Positions 22,962-31,432 of a stretch of 47,696 bases of DNA are shown piece after piece. The notes below the pieces were generated by a model. The model saw only the letters and a program-made list of their open reading frames with translations. It did no database searches and had not been told where the DNA came from. Every line of letters begins with the position of its first letter. Positions within the stretch are counted from its first letter, which is position 1. A program made the position numbers and the translations under genes. The DNA is from Desulfovibrionaceae bacterium (lineage in GTDB: Bacteria; Desulfobacterota; Desulfovibrionia; Desulfovibrionales; Desulfovibrionaceae), in NCBI GenBank assembly GCA_910575755.1, contig CAJTFO010000012.1, positions 1 to 47,696 of the forward strand, read 5' to 3'.

Positions 22962-23222
22962 ATGCAGCTTCTTTTTCATATTCCGGACGACCTGGCCGAG
23001 CGTTTCAAGCAGGCCGTACCGCCACGCCGGCGCAGCGCTTTTGTGACCAATCTGCTTCAGGAAGCTCTTCCCGAAGAGGACGACCCGCTCTACCAGATAG
23101 CGCTTGATGTGGAGCAGGACGCGGCCTTGAACGCCGAGATGCGCGAATGGCGGGAAGGGCTGATCGGCGACGGCATCAGAGGCATGGCCGACAGTGCGGG
23201 GGCAGCCCATGCAAAGGGGTGA
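22962..23222 (+). CDS. Antitoxin of a MazF/PemK-type pair
   Basis: 86 residues, AAGGAG nine bases before ATG. It begins MQLLFHIPDDLAERFKQAVP followed by PRRRSAFVTNLLQEAL, a ribbon-helix-helix-like DNA-binding plan (short strand, then two helices). The acidic C-terminal half (PEEDDPLYQIALDVEQDAAL) would wrap the toxin. It overlaps the toxin gene by 14 bases. It is probably self-repressing through the repeats at 22914-22944. It sits between trbE and pilT on the opposite strand and should stabilise the element. Confidence 0.75.
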   Translation: MQLLFHIPDDLAERFKQAVPPRRRSAFVTNLLQEALPEEDDPLYQIALDVEQDAALNAEMREWREGLIGDGIRGMADSAGAAHAKG

Positions 23223-23532
23223 AGTCTGGTGGGTCAACTTTGATCCTTCCGCAGGCATGGAGATCCAGAAATGCCGCCCGGCGGTCGTTCTCACGGTCAA
23301 CGCGCTGAACCGCGCACGGGGCACTGTAGTGGTCGTGCCGCTGTCCACATCAGCCAGGCCAAGACCGCCCCTTGTTGTTGCCATGCCTTCGGCCGGTGCG
23401 CGATCCGTGGCCGTATGCGACCAGCTATGCGCAGCGGACAAGCGCCGTTTCGGCAGAAAGCTCGGCGAACTCTCCCGGCACGACCTGAACATCCTCAACG
23501 AGTCCATGAAAATCGTTCTCGGACTGGCATAA
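23209..23532 (+). CDS. MazF/PemK-type endoribonuclease toxin
   Basis: 107 residues from ATG 23209 (GGGGG eight bases upstream), preferred to GTG 23194. Family motifs are present: MQRGEVWWVNFDPSAGMEIQ at the start, KCRPAVVLTVNALNR (the conserved RP..V...) and VVVVPLSTSARPRP, then CDQLCAADKRRFGRKLGEL. MazF toxins cut mRNA when the antitoxin is degraded, so cells that lose the element die or stop growing. The catalytic Arg (KCRP) and the Ser/Thr after the strand (PLSTS) are present, so it looks active. Confidence 0.85.
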   Translation: MQRGEVWWVNFDPSAGMEIQKCRPAVVLTVNALNRARGTVVVVPLSTSARPRPPLVVAMPSAGARSVAVCDQLCAADKRRFGRKLGELSRHDLNILNESMKIVLGLA

Positions 23533-23544
23533 CGCATCAGCATT

Positions 23545-24102
23545 CTACTTCTCCGCAAGAATCTTCTTCACATGCCCAAGAACCAGTTGGGCATACTGCC
23601 TGCCGCGTTCCGGGTTCCGGTGCAAAGGCGTGTGGTAGTAGGCCACGGCTTTCCAGTTCAGCCCATGACGCCGGATTTCCTGAGCCAGTATCCAGACGCC
23701 GATCTTGACGTTGTTGGCGGGCTCCAGCACGAGTTCCAGCGGCCAGCGGTGCTTCCGAATCCAGTAGGAGTTGATCTGCATGATGCCCACGTCGAAGGAG
23801 CGCCCGGCGCGCATGGCCCAACGCGCGTAGCGCAGGGCATCTTCCTTGGAGCGTGGCCGCACGTCGCGGCCTGAGATATTGAGTATCCAGGGATGGCAGC
23901 CGCTTTCCTGCCGCGCGATGGCCAGGGCCAGCACCTTGGGGACCTGATAACGGGCGCAGGGCGCGTTAAACAGCGGTTCCAGCGCCTGCTGGCGGTCCTG
24001 AAGGACTCCAGCACGAACAGGAACGCACAGAAGAAAAAACAGGAGGCAAGGGAAGATATGCAGCTTGCTCCAAAGAAGAATCTTGCCATATACTCTTTTC
24101 AT
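23545..24102 (-). CDS. pilT: PilT-type lytic transglycosylase (VirB1-like)
   Basis: 185 residues from ATG 24102. Signal peptide KLHIFPCLLFFLLCVPVRAG, then a lysozyme-like domain: catalytic Glu in VLALAIARQESGCHPWILNI, GRSFDVGIMQINSYWIRKHR, and NVKIGVWILAQEIRRHG with YYHTP. It opens the peptidoglycan for the pilus or channel. In IncI plasmids this role is PilT (not the twitching ATPase of the same name). It is downstream of pilV on the same strand but an AT-rich gene (24123-24641, plus) lies between, so it may have its own promoter. Confidence 0.85.
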   Translation of the reverse strand: MKRVYGKILLWSKLHIFPCLLFFLLCVPVRAGVLQDRQQALEPLFNAPCARYQVPKVLALAIARQESGCHPWILNISGRDVRPRSKEDALRYARWAMRAGRSFDVGIMQINSYWIRKHRWPLELVLEPANNVKIGVWILAQEIRRHGLNWKAVAYYHTPLHRNPERGRQYAQLVLGHVKKILAEK

Positions 24103-24122
24103 ACAGCCAATTCCCCCGGAGA

Positions 24123-24641
24123 ATGAATATGAAGCGCCCCCATTGCCGTCTCCCTCTGTCCAGGTTTCCCCGTGCATCTCGCAAAAAAAACATGAATTCC
24201 GTAGCTAATGAACATAATTCTATTCGCAGTAATGAAAGAATCGCCATCTACAACAGCAATACCGTCTTCTTGAGAGACTCGATAAAATATATGTTTTATG
24301 CAAATGCTGGGGCAATAACCGGCGTTCTGATAAAACTTGATATTCAGACATACAAATTTCCTATTTTTATTTTTGCGTTTGGAATTGCTTATACGCTCAT
24401 CATTCCTATATTTATGTTCTCTCATACAAAATATATAATTTCAAAGTCATTTAAAAATAAGCGTTCACCATTTGATAGTAAGTCATATCCATATTTTGAT
24501 ATGGCTATGCGGATAATAATAATGATATTAGTTTATGTGCCAATCCTATTCTTTGTTTATGGATTGATTGCAACTTTCGATATTATCTTAAATATTCCAA
24601 TTTTATCCCCTCTAGAATCATTAAAAAACTATTATAAGTAG
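24123..24641 (+). CDS. AT-rich membrane protein of unknown function
   Basis: Up to 172 residues (a later ATG at 24192 would give 149). Four likely membrane helices: IKYMFYANAGAITGVLIKL, FPIFIFAFGIAYTLIIPIFM, MAMRIIIMILVYVPILFFVY and GLIATFDIILNIPIL. The first 23 residues are Arg-rich and overlap GC-rich DNA near the pilT start, so the upstream start is uncertain. No family recognised. Inserted between pilV and pilT on the opposite strand, like the other AT-rich genes of this element. Confidence 0.55.
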   Translation: MNMKRPHCRLPLSRFPRASRKKNMNSVANEHNSIRSNERIAIYNSNTVFLRDSIKYMFYANAGAITGVLIKLDIQTYKFPIFIFAFGIAYTLIIPIFMFSHTKYIISKSFKNKRSPFDSKSYPYFDMAMRIIIMILVYVPILFFVYGLIATFDIILNIPILSPLESLKNYYK

Positions 24642-24733
24642 TATTGCTGAAGTGAGTAGTGCTCCAATGTCAATACTATCCACTAACTTCTGGATAATAC
24701 GAAAGAAAGGAGAAGAGTGTAGTTTTCTCTTTT

Positions 24734-25879
24734 TCATGGAGTCACATCCTCCACCGTCTGCTTGACGCACATGCTCAAGACCATGATCCTGCCGTAATCC
24801 TCCGCCGGATAGACCCAGCCTTCACTATCCGCGCCGTCCAGCCTCTTGTTGCCGGTCTGGACGCGCATGTGGACCTGCCATTCCGTGTCAGACAGTGATG
24901 TGGCCCAGGTCTGAAACGACGTCAGAGGCGGCGCTTCCGGCCCGGCTTCGGCGATGGATGGCGCGGTAAAAATGGCCGGGGCCGTGCCCGTGGAAGGCGC
25001 GCAGACCGGCTTTGCAATCCGCTCCCCGTTTTTGGCCACGGTGACGCTTTTCAGCGGCACGGAATTTCCGGAATCGCCGATAATCTCCAGCGAGTTGTTA
25101 CGGCAGAGATAGAGGCCCTGAATGCTGTCCAGAAACACCCGACCCTGCTCTTCCACACTGGTGCAGGATTCATCCGTGATTTCCCTTGCCTCAAACTGGA
25201 GTTCCGAGACATGGCGGATGGCATGATCCGTCATGTCCAGTTCCGTTTGCATGGCGTTCAGCTCCGGCTGGCCGGGCACAGCCACTCGGTACAAGAAGTC
25301 CTGACCAAGAGCCGACGAGTCATAAGACGACACCGCGCCCAGATGCCCAGAGCCTGGCGACGGAATGCCCACGGAACCCAGATCAAGACTCCAGCCGTTG
25401 CCGGCTCCTTGCAGCATGTTTTCCGTCTGGCCGGGCAGCACTCCGGACGGCACAAAACCGCCCGCGCCGCCCACCAGGGCGGCGGCTCCGGGAACAGTCA
25501 CATTGCGAAACTTGTCAGTCTCGTTGTCGCGGCCGCCCGTGGTCAGGACAATGGCTTGCAGCGTCCCGGCCTGCGGCTGACGGACATGGATCTGATACTC
25601 TTGCAGCCAGGGATTGCGCGGCTGAAAACCGTCAGGCAGAAATCCTTCGTCCACCAGTTCCCGGATGCCCACCGTTGGCCCGGACGCGGCCTGAGCCTGG
25701 GCCAGCAGGGTGTCCTGATGCCGGTTCACATATTGCCGCGCGGCCTGGGTCACCATAAGCATATGGTTAGCCACAAGACGTTGCTGTGTGGCCGTCAGAC
25801 CCGCGTCCCACCAGGATATGAGATCCGGCAACATGACGATCAGCAGGATCAATGCGCCAATGGCGCTCAGGATATTCAT
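24734..25879 (-). CDS. pilV: PilV thin-pilus tip protein (shufflon-type constant region)
   Basis: 381 residues from ATG 25879, which overlaps the pilM stop by four bases. A pilin-like N-terminal helix (MNILSAIGALILLIVMLPDL), then the constant part known from R64 PilV: ANHMLMVTQAARQYVNRHQD, LVDEGFLPDGFQPRNPW, AIVLTTGGRD, SYDSSALGQDFLYRVAVPGQ and PELNAMQTELDMTDHAIRHV. In R64 the C terminus of PilV is switched by a shufflon and selects the recipient surface. Here the C terminus is fixed with no cassettes beside it, while the cassette array lies 20 kb away behind another secreted protein. There is no classical prepilin leader before the helix. Confidence 0.85.
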   Translation of the reverse strand: MNILSAIGALILLIVMLPDLISWWDAGLTATQQRLVANHMLMVTQAARQYVNRHQDTLLAQAQAASGPTVGIRELVDEGFLPDGFQPRNPWLQEYQIHVRQPQAGTLQAIVLTTGGRDNETDKFRNVTVPGAAALVGGAGGFVPSGVLPGQTENMLQGAGNGWSLDLGSVGIPSPGSGHLGAVSSYDSSALGQDFLYRVAVPGQPELNAMQTELDMTDHAIRHVSELQFEAREITDESCTSVEEQGRVFLDSIQGLYLCRNNSLEIIGDSGNSVPLKSVTVAKNGERIAKPVCAPSTGTAPAIFTAPSIAEAGPEAPPLTSFQTWATSLSDTEWQVHMRVQTGNKRLDGADSEGWVYPAEDYGRIMVLSMCVKQTVEDVTP

Positions 25880-26313
25880 CTGTCCACCTCCGTGACGCTG
25901 ACCAGAGAGCCGTCCGGGATAAAACCGGGCACGGGCACGGGCATCCCATGCGCCGGAGCCGGGACAAGACGCCCGGAACTGGCTTGTCCAAGCGCGAAGC
26001 TGCCCTGAAAGAGCTGGAGGACGGCGGCTATCTCCCGCGCAGTGGCTTGGCCATAGACATAGCAGCGGCCCCCATCCACACGGGCGCGCCACTGACGGAG
26101 CGGCCGCCAGGAATCCGGCAGATTCAGGACGGACAGCGCGATGTCGCCGGAAATACCCTGCTGACCATACACATGCCGGAATACCTCATTGCGATATATG
26201 GCGTAGTTGACGGCTATGGCACGAGAACCGGACTCCTCACGAGAGAAATCCGATGGCTGTTGCAACAGCGCCATGACGCCGAGCAGCATCGCAAATATCG
26301 CCAGGGCTTTCAT
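25876..26313 (-). CDS. pilM: PilM thin-pilus protein
   Basis: 145 residues, the same length as R64 PilM by recollection. N-terminal membrane helix or signal (MKALAIFAMLLGVMALL), then SGSRAIAVNYAIYRNEVFRH and a C-terminal Pro-rich end (VPAPAHGMPVPVPGFIPDGS). The family is required for type IVB thin pilus formation but its exact job is unknown. It overlaps pilV by four bases and follows pilS after a two-base gap. Confidence 0.75.
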   Translation of the reverse strand: MKALAIFAMLLGVMALLQQPSDFSREESGSRAIAVNYAIYRNEVFRHVYGQQGISGDIALSVLNLPDSWRPLRQWRARVDGGRCYVYGQATAREIAAVLQLFQGSFALGQASSGRLVPAPAHGMPVPVPGFIPDGSLVSVTEVDR

Positions 26314-26315
26314 GG

Positions 26316-26786
26316 CTATCGCGCCGTGAATCCCAGGGCATTGGCGGATTGCCCGCAGGCGTCAGCAATGCCCGCCACGTCCGTGGCGTCGATGTCAGCG
26401 CCGTTGACGCTCACACTCTCCCAGGAATCCGGCTGGAAACGGGCAAGCTGGATGCAGGCGTCCTGCGGGATATTGTCCATTTCAATGGTGAACGTGCCGT
26501 TGGCCGTATCGCTGGACAGTGTGACGTCGCCGCCCCAGGAGTTTTTGAGGGTATCGCCCTTGAGAAACGCCTTGGGCACGATGCCGGCCTTGATTGCCAC
26601 TTCATTGTCCAGGTTGTCGTAGTTGGTGCCAAAGAAGAATTGCTGCGTCTGCATCCGCAGAAGCACAAGATTCTGTTCCATCGTGGCAACATTGGATTTG
26701 CCGAAAGCCGCATACAGCCCAAAGGCCGCCGCGCCAATGAGCAAAAGACCTACGATGATTGCGCCAACTGTTTCGAGAATGCTCAT
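26316..26786 (-). CDS. pilS: PilS-like major pilin, apparently leaderless
   Basis: 156 residues from ATG 26786, which overlaps the pilR stop as ATGA and has GGGGGG nearby. The hydrophobic helix starts at once: MSILETVGAIIVGLLLIGAA. The Glu at residue 5 matches the +5 Glu of mature type IV pilins, so the encoded Met already stands at the mature +1 position. A GTG at 26840 would add 18 residues ending SISGGI, but the residue before the Met is Ile rather than the Gly needed for cleavage. The globular part has two cysteines (QDACIQL; IADACGQSA), possibly a disulfide loop. No prepilin peptidase gene is visible in the window. Confidence 0.8.
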   Translation of the reverse strand: MSILETVGAIIVGLLLIGAAAFGLYAAFGKSNVATMEQNLVLLRMQTQQFFFGTNYDNLDNEVAIKAGIVPKAFLKGDTLKNSWGGDVTLSSDTANGTFTIEMDNIPQDACIQLARFQPDSWESVSVNGADIDATDVAGIADACGQSANALGFTAR

Positions 26787-27835
26787 AATCCCCCCTGAAA
26801 TTGAGATTGCAGGCCGCCAATGGCCAGTGCCACAAGGCACAGTTCGGAAATGATCAGAACAAAGACGGAAACCTTGAGCTTGCCGGCAAGGCGCTGGATG
26901 GTTTCAATGCCGTCCGCGAGCCAGCCATCCGCAAGCTCAATGATATGCTGCTGGAAATCAGGCATCCGGGAGTACACGGCCAGCGTGTCCACCAGTTCCT
27001 CACTCGGAAAGCCCATGCCTGAATTTTTGAGCGCCTGGCCGAAGTCCTCACCTTTTCCGGAACAATCCAGAATCCGCCGGACAATCTCGCGCAGATACGG
27101 ACTTGTGCCAGAATCTGTCGCCATATCCCGCAGGATGCCGGAAATCTGATGCCCGGCGCTCATGCGCGTTGCCACGGCATAGAGCCAGAGCGTGCCCACC
27201 GTGAGCCGATACATCGACCAGGGCATAACCTTGTCCGCCAACCGGCGTCCTGGACCGGTCCAGCGCGAAAAGGACAGCACGATCACCACGACGCCGGCCA
27301 CAACTGCCAAAGCGCAGAACACACCCTGCCACGAGACCACAAAGGCCGACTGGAGATACAGCAGATACGGCGCTCCGCTCCAGGTTTCAGGATTCAGCAG
27401 GAGCGCCAGTTGCGGCATGACCCGCTCGGCAACGATGACCATCATGACGATGATCAGCAGCAGAAGAACAAAAGGATAGGCCAGCGCGCCCCACAGACAT
27501 TTGAGGATCTTTTCCCGCGCCTCCAGCACGCTGGCCGCGAGGGCAAGCCCACCAGGCAGACGGCTGGAATCCTGGGCGAAACTGATCAGCAGTATCTCCT
27601 CCCGACTCGCAAACCCGCCTTCCAGCGCCTGCCCAAGCGTCCGGCCAGCGCCGAGCGTACGCAGGATATGCGCGTACACATCAGCGCGCGGCGATCCGCG
27701 CCGCTCCGCCTGCTCCCGCAGCAGGGCCAGAGCGTCAGCAAGCCGCATACGGTTTTCCAGCAGCCTGCCAAGCTGTTTCCAGACCTGAGCGCGGACGCGG
27801 GGTCCGAAAGAGAGTCTGCCGAGAATGCCGACCAT
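26783..27835 (-). CDS. pilR: PilR inner-membrane platform protein (GspF-like)
   Basis: 350 residues, ATG 27835 overlapping the pilQ stop (ATGA). Two GspF-type halves: residues about 20-130 (QLGRLLENRMRLADALALLR ... GGLALAASVLEAREKIL), membrane helices (LAYPFVLLLLIIVMMVIVAE; GVFCALAVVAGVVVIVLSF), then the second half with TRMSAGHQISGILRDMA, and a final helix (SVFVLIISELCLVALAIGG). It is the membrane platform on which the PilQ ATPase drives pilin assembly. Confidence 0.88.
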   Translation of the reverse strand: MVGILGRLSFGPRVRAQVWKQLGRLLENRMRLADALALLREQAERRGSPRADVYAHILRTLGAGRTLGQALEGGFASREEILLISFAQDSSRLPGGLALAASVLEAREKILKCLWGALAYPFVLLLLIIVMMVIVAERVMPQLALLLNPETWSGAPYLLYLQSAFVVSWQGVFCALAVVAGVVVIVLSFSRWTGPGRRLADKVMPWSMYRLTVGTLWLYAVATRMSAGHQISGILRDMATDSGTSPYLREIVRRILDCSGKGEDFGQALKNSGMGFPSEELVDTLAVYSRMPDFQQHIIELADGWLADGIETIQRLAGKLKVSVFVLIISELCLVALAIGGLQSQFQGGL

Positions 27836-29517
27836 CAGAAGCCTCTCCGCTGCCTGGAGCCGCGTTGCGAACGTGCGGCCTGTTTGCCGCTTTCAGACGT
27901 TCCGCCTCGTTCGCCCAGGACGCGAATATCCGCATCAATGGGCATGGCCAGCATTTCTTCGGTGATCATGGGGCCGAGGATGCCCGTGGCAATGAGATGC
28001 CGCGCATGTTCCAGATAGGTCATGCCGTGCAGCTCCGTGAGCCAGTAACGCCTGGCTTCTTCCCGGCGGCGCTCCCGAAGCAGGGCGAGCAGCCGCGCGT
28101 CCAGGGCAACCACTTCGGCCACCACGGTCTGACGATACAGGCCGGGATGCCCGGAGTCCTTGCAGTGCTCACAGCCGTGACCACGCACGAAGACTCCTTC
28201 ACCGCGAGCGCCGCCGAAAATCATATCTTCGGGCATGGCCCTGCGCAGTCGCGCCAGGCAATCCCGTGAAATGACATTCCGGTACTCGCGCAGCGGGATC
28301 CGGCAATGCGGACAGAGCTTTGGCACAAGTCGCTGAAAGACCAGACCGGACAGCACAATGGGATCACAGACCACCTGCAAGGGATTCGCAACCAGGGCGC
28401 GGAGCTGCACGTCCAGCCGCTGGATGATGCCCAGGGCGTCAGCGGCGTGGATAGTGGCCCACACCGCATTGCCGGAGAGCGCCACTTCAACGGTGGCCAG
28501 CGCGGCTTCGGCATAGCGTATCTCACCGATCATGACCGTATCGGTATCGTCGCGGTTCGTGCCGGCAATGGCATTGGTATAGGCATCGCCCCGTTCGTCG
28601 CCTTCCTTGGAGATGACAGGGATCTGGTACATGCCTTTGATGGGCTTTTCCGGCGGGTCTTCAATGGAAAGAAAGTTGTCGCCGGGCCGCTCTTCGATAA
28701 GGGCTTCCATGCAATGCGCGAGAGCCGTGGATTTACCCGATCCCGTGGGGCCTGAAATGAACACAATGCCCGTGCGCGCGGAAAGCTCCCGAAAAATGTC
28801 GGTCTGCGCTCTGGCCCTGCGGGCATGGCCCTCATTGTCATAGAGCGTCACCTCTTCGCAGGTATAGCCGAGCTTGCCCAGGCGCTCTTCCAGGGAACCG
28901 GACGCTCCCGTGGTGTCCCGCAGGAGGCGCAGGGGCATGAACGTGCCCTTGCCGTCCGGCGCGCCGTCGCATTCGATAGGCTCCGAATGGATACGCACGG
29001 AATACAAGCCCTGCGGGAGATAGTCCCGGTTGATGATACGCCCATCCAAACGCGAATTAACATCAAAGGCCGGCGCGTCCTGCGCAGCGCCCAGATGCTC
29101 ATAAATGGCGCGGATCATGCGCGCGCCCGTGTCCGCATCGTATTCCTGGTCGTCACGCAACAACCCCAGGACGCGAAAGCGCGAGCGCACATGTGTCCCC
29201 ATATGCGCCAGATGAACGTCCGTAGCGCCGCACTCGTAGGCTCGGGCGAGCAGATCAATGGCAAGCTGCTGAATCTCGTTCTCGCCAATGCCGCTCCGCG
29301 AGGCATAACGCGCAAAATCGGCATCGAACCGGCTTGCCGGAACAAATTCGACATTTGCCACGCCGACCGCGCGCAACTGCGAGGCCAGATTGATGAGCGG
29401 CAATGTCCCCTGGAGTTCTTCGCTGGCCACCAGACCACTTTCCATCAGGGCAAGACGGCCGCGCATGTGGTCAGGAAGGGCATTAATGAGGCGAAGTCTC
29501 TGTGCTGTCTGTGGCAT
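27835..29517 (-). CDS. pilQ: PilQ assembly ATPase (GspE-like)
   Basis: 560 residues from ATG 29517, four bases after pilP. N-terminal accessory domain, then the secretion ATPase: Walker A in FISGPTGSGKSTALAHCM, Asp box in NFLSIEDPPEKPIKGM, Walker B in TVMIGEIRYAEAALATVEVA. A zinc-binding segment follows (LCPHCRIPLREY ... HGCEHCKDSGHPG). It powers thin-pilus polymerisation. The C-terminal 40 residues are Arg/Ser-rich. A TTG at 29565 could lengthen it but would overlap pilP. Confidence 0.9.
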   Translation of the reverse strand: MPQTAQRLRLINALPDHMRGRLALMESGLVASEELQGTLPLINLASQLRAVGVANVEFVPASRFDADFARYASRSGIGENEIQQLAIDLLARAYECGATDVHLAHMGTHVRSRFRVLGLLRDDQEYDADTGARMIRAIYEHLGAAQDAPAFDVNSRLDGRIINRDYLPQGLYSVRIHSEPIECDGAPDGKGTFMPLRLLRDTTGASGSLEERLGKLGYTCEEVTLYDNEGHARRARAQTDIFRELSARTGIVFISGPTGSGKSTALAHCMEALIEERPGDNFLSIEDPPEKPIKGMYQIPVISKEGDERGDAYTNAIAGTNRDDTDTVMIGEIRYAEAALATVEVALSGNAVWATIHAADALGIIQRLDVQLRALVANPLQVVCDPIVLSGLVFQRLVPKLCPHCRIPLREYRNVISRDCLARLRRAMPEDMIFGGARGEGVFVRGHGCEHCKDSGHPGLYRQTVVAEVVALDARLLALLRERRREEARRYWLTELHGMTYLEHARHLIATGILGPMITEEMLAMPIDADIRVLGERGGTSESGKQAARSQRGSRQRRGF

Positions 29518-29521
29518 GGCG

Positions 29522-30142
29522 TTACTCGAAAGGGATTGCCGAAGGTTTGCCGCCGCGCAGGACAAAAACGCCCCTGCGCGTCACCTGAAGTCTGCCGCCG
29601 CCAAAGGCTCCGCCATTCCTGACGGTCACGGTGCGGCCGTCAGAGGTGCGGATGGTGGCCGACAGCGCGCCGGCCACGCCCTGAACCGAAACAACCACCG
29701 GCCCGCGTCTGGGCGTGGCGTCAGGAACGGCCGCCGGCTTTTCCCTGCCCTTGGGCGGCGTCAGGTCAGGCAGAATGAGTTCCGGCTTTCTGGCCGGCTG
29801 ATTGAGATCCTTCAGCCGTTGTTCCAGCTCCGCTATGCGCACCTGCTGTTCCAGAAGCGCCTTCTGGCCGCGAATGCGCGAAAGGTCGCCGAGGGTGCTG
29901 CTGGAGCTGTAGACCTGGCGCACCGCGCCGGGATTCGACGTTTCCGCCTTTTTTGAGGTTTCCGGCTTTTCCTGTTGGCTGGAGTTGTCGCGCGCGGGCG
30001 CTTTCGGGCCAGCTTTGGTCGATACGACAGGCGTCATGGGAGCCCCCCAAAGCTGCCAGGCGGAAACGCCAATGACGCCCAAGGAAGCAACCGCCAGAAA
30101 AAGCAGGATGAGCCGTCTGGTTTTCACCTTATTGTCGCGCAT
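29522..30142 (-). CDS. pilP: PilP thin-pilus assembly protein
   Basis: 206 residues from ATG 30142, with AGGGGG eight bases upstream (an ATG at 30148 would be too close to it). One membrane helix (LILLFLAVASLGVIGVSAW), a Ser/Lys/Pro-rich linker, a coiled-coil stretch (KALLEQQVRIAELEQRLKDL), and a C-terminal beta domain (VVVSVQGVAGALSATIRTSD; VRNGGAFGGGRLQVTRRGVF). PilP links the inner-membrane platform to the secretin. It overlaps pilO by 14 bases. Confidence 0.82.
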   Translation of the reverse strand: MRDNKVKTRRLILLFLAVASLGVIGVSAWQLWGAPMTPVVSTKAGPKAPARDNSSQQEKPETSKKAETSNPGAVRQVYSSSSTLGDLSRIRGQKALLEQQVRIAELEQRLKDLNQPARKPELILPDLTPPKGREKPAAVPDATPRRGPVVVSVQGVAGALSATIRTSDGRTVTVRNGGAFGGGRLQVTRRGVFVLRGGKPSAIPFE

Positions 30143-31430
30143 ACACATTCCCCCTGATCCGCCAGCCGTCCTGATAGGTGATGCTTTCAATGCCCAGGCC
30201 GGGTATTTCCGAAAGCATGGAAAAAAGACTGATGCCATCGTGCCCGGGCGCTGCTTCGAGCAGCAGATCCGGCACTTCCGAAAGTTCCCAGGAGGCTTCC
30301 CGCCACGGCGCGTGGATCGTCACCTTGTCAATAGTGCGAGCCTTTGCGGGCCTGAAGTTTGGCGCGGACAGTTTCGTGCCCGTGGATTGCGTGATTTCGG
30401 CCAGCAGCCCCAGGACTTCATCCCGCGTCAGCAGGAGCTTGTAATCACTGCCGGGGCCGTCCGGGCGCGAGACGCGAATGGGTCCGGGCAACGGCGTTGC
30501 TGACCGCGCCGTGCGCACATCCTTCTCATCCAGACGCGCGCCTTCGGGCGGGCGCGTAAAATCCGCGCCGCTCTCGTGTCCCCAGGCCACGGCCACTTTC
30601 CTGCCGTCGCACGTCACGCTGGAAAAACGCCAGCCATTGGCGGCCAAAGGGACGCGCATCATGGCCGGAAGGCACATGCCGGCGAAATCCGTTGCCAATG
30701 GTCTGGACTGCCATTCCGCCGTAAAAAAGCGTTCCGGATGCTGTTCCATTTCCGCCTTGCGCTGGATCCGGGCCGCGCGCTCTTCGCGTGCCGCGGACAA
30801 GGCGGCCTGTTCATGATAGTGGCTCCAGCCCAGGCCCGCGCTGATGCAAACCAGCAGAATAGCGCCCGCCGCCGATAAAGTGCGGATGGTGGAGCGGGAT
30901 GCGAAACGACCCAGACTGGAGATCTGACCTGTGGAAAATATCCATTTGTCCACAGGCCGGTAGCGCACATGCTCTTCCAGCCATGCCGCGCTTTGCATGG
31001 GGCTGTCACAGGTTTCCGGCGCAAGACCGGACACCGAACACATGAGTTCCAGCCATGCCGCAGCCTCGTCGCCGCTGTGAAAGACCCTGTCACCGGATTC
31101 GGCCACCACGCCGCCCACACGCAGATGCAGCCACCAGAACAGGCCGCCATCTTCCGAACGCAGACTGAAGAGGCCAAGGAAGGACTCAGGCACGTCCAGG
31201 CAGGCACACAGCGCCGGCGCCCTGGTATAGTCGCGCCAAGCCTCCCCGGCGTTTCCAAAGCCCATCTGGACGCCTTCGGGGCAACGACGCATCGAGGAGA
31301 CATCACAGGCGGCATCCAGCTCCTCCGCCAAAGCCATACGGGCCTTGTGCCCCATGACTCTGCGCTTCATGGGCGGCAGCCAGCGCAGGCCCACGGCAAA
31401 GGGATGATTGTTGATGACGACCAGTTCCAT
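30129..31430 (-). CDS. pilO: PilO thin-pilus assembly protein
   Basis: 433 residues. N-terminal soluble part (MELVVINNHPFAVGLRWLPP, then KARMALAEELDAAC), a membrane helix near residues 177-193 (TIRTLSAAGAILLVCIS), and a periplasmic part with PSLAANGWRF-like segment LAANGWRFSSVTCDGRKVAV, ITQSTGTKLSAPNFRPAK and a C-terminal strand-rich end. This matches PilO of IncI plasmids in size and layout. It belongs to the alignment complex between secretin and inner membrane. It starts two bases after pilN. Confidence 0.8.
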   Translation of the reverse strand: MELVVINNHPFAVGLRWLPPMKRRVMGHKARMALAEELDAACDVSSMRRCPEGVQMGFGNAGEAWRDYTRAPALCACLDVPESFLGLFSLRSEDGGLFWWLHLRVGGVVAESGDRVFHSGDEAAAWLELMCSVSGLAPETCDSPMQSAAWLEEHVRYRPVDKWIFSTGQISSLGRFASRSTIRTLSAAGAILLVCISAGLGWSHYHEQAALSAAREERAARIQRKAEMEQHPERFFTAEWQSRPLATDFAGMCLPAMMRVPLAANGWRFSSVTCDGRKVAVAWGHESGADFTRPPEGARLDEKDVRTARSATPLPGPIRVSRPDGPGSDYKLLLTRDEVLGLLAEITQSTGTKLSAPNFRPAKARTIDKVTIHAPWREASWELSEVPDLLLEAAPGHDGISLFSMLSEIPGLGIESITYQDGWRIRGNVYARQ

Positions 31431-31432
31431 CG

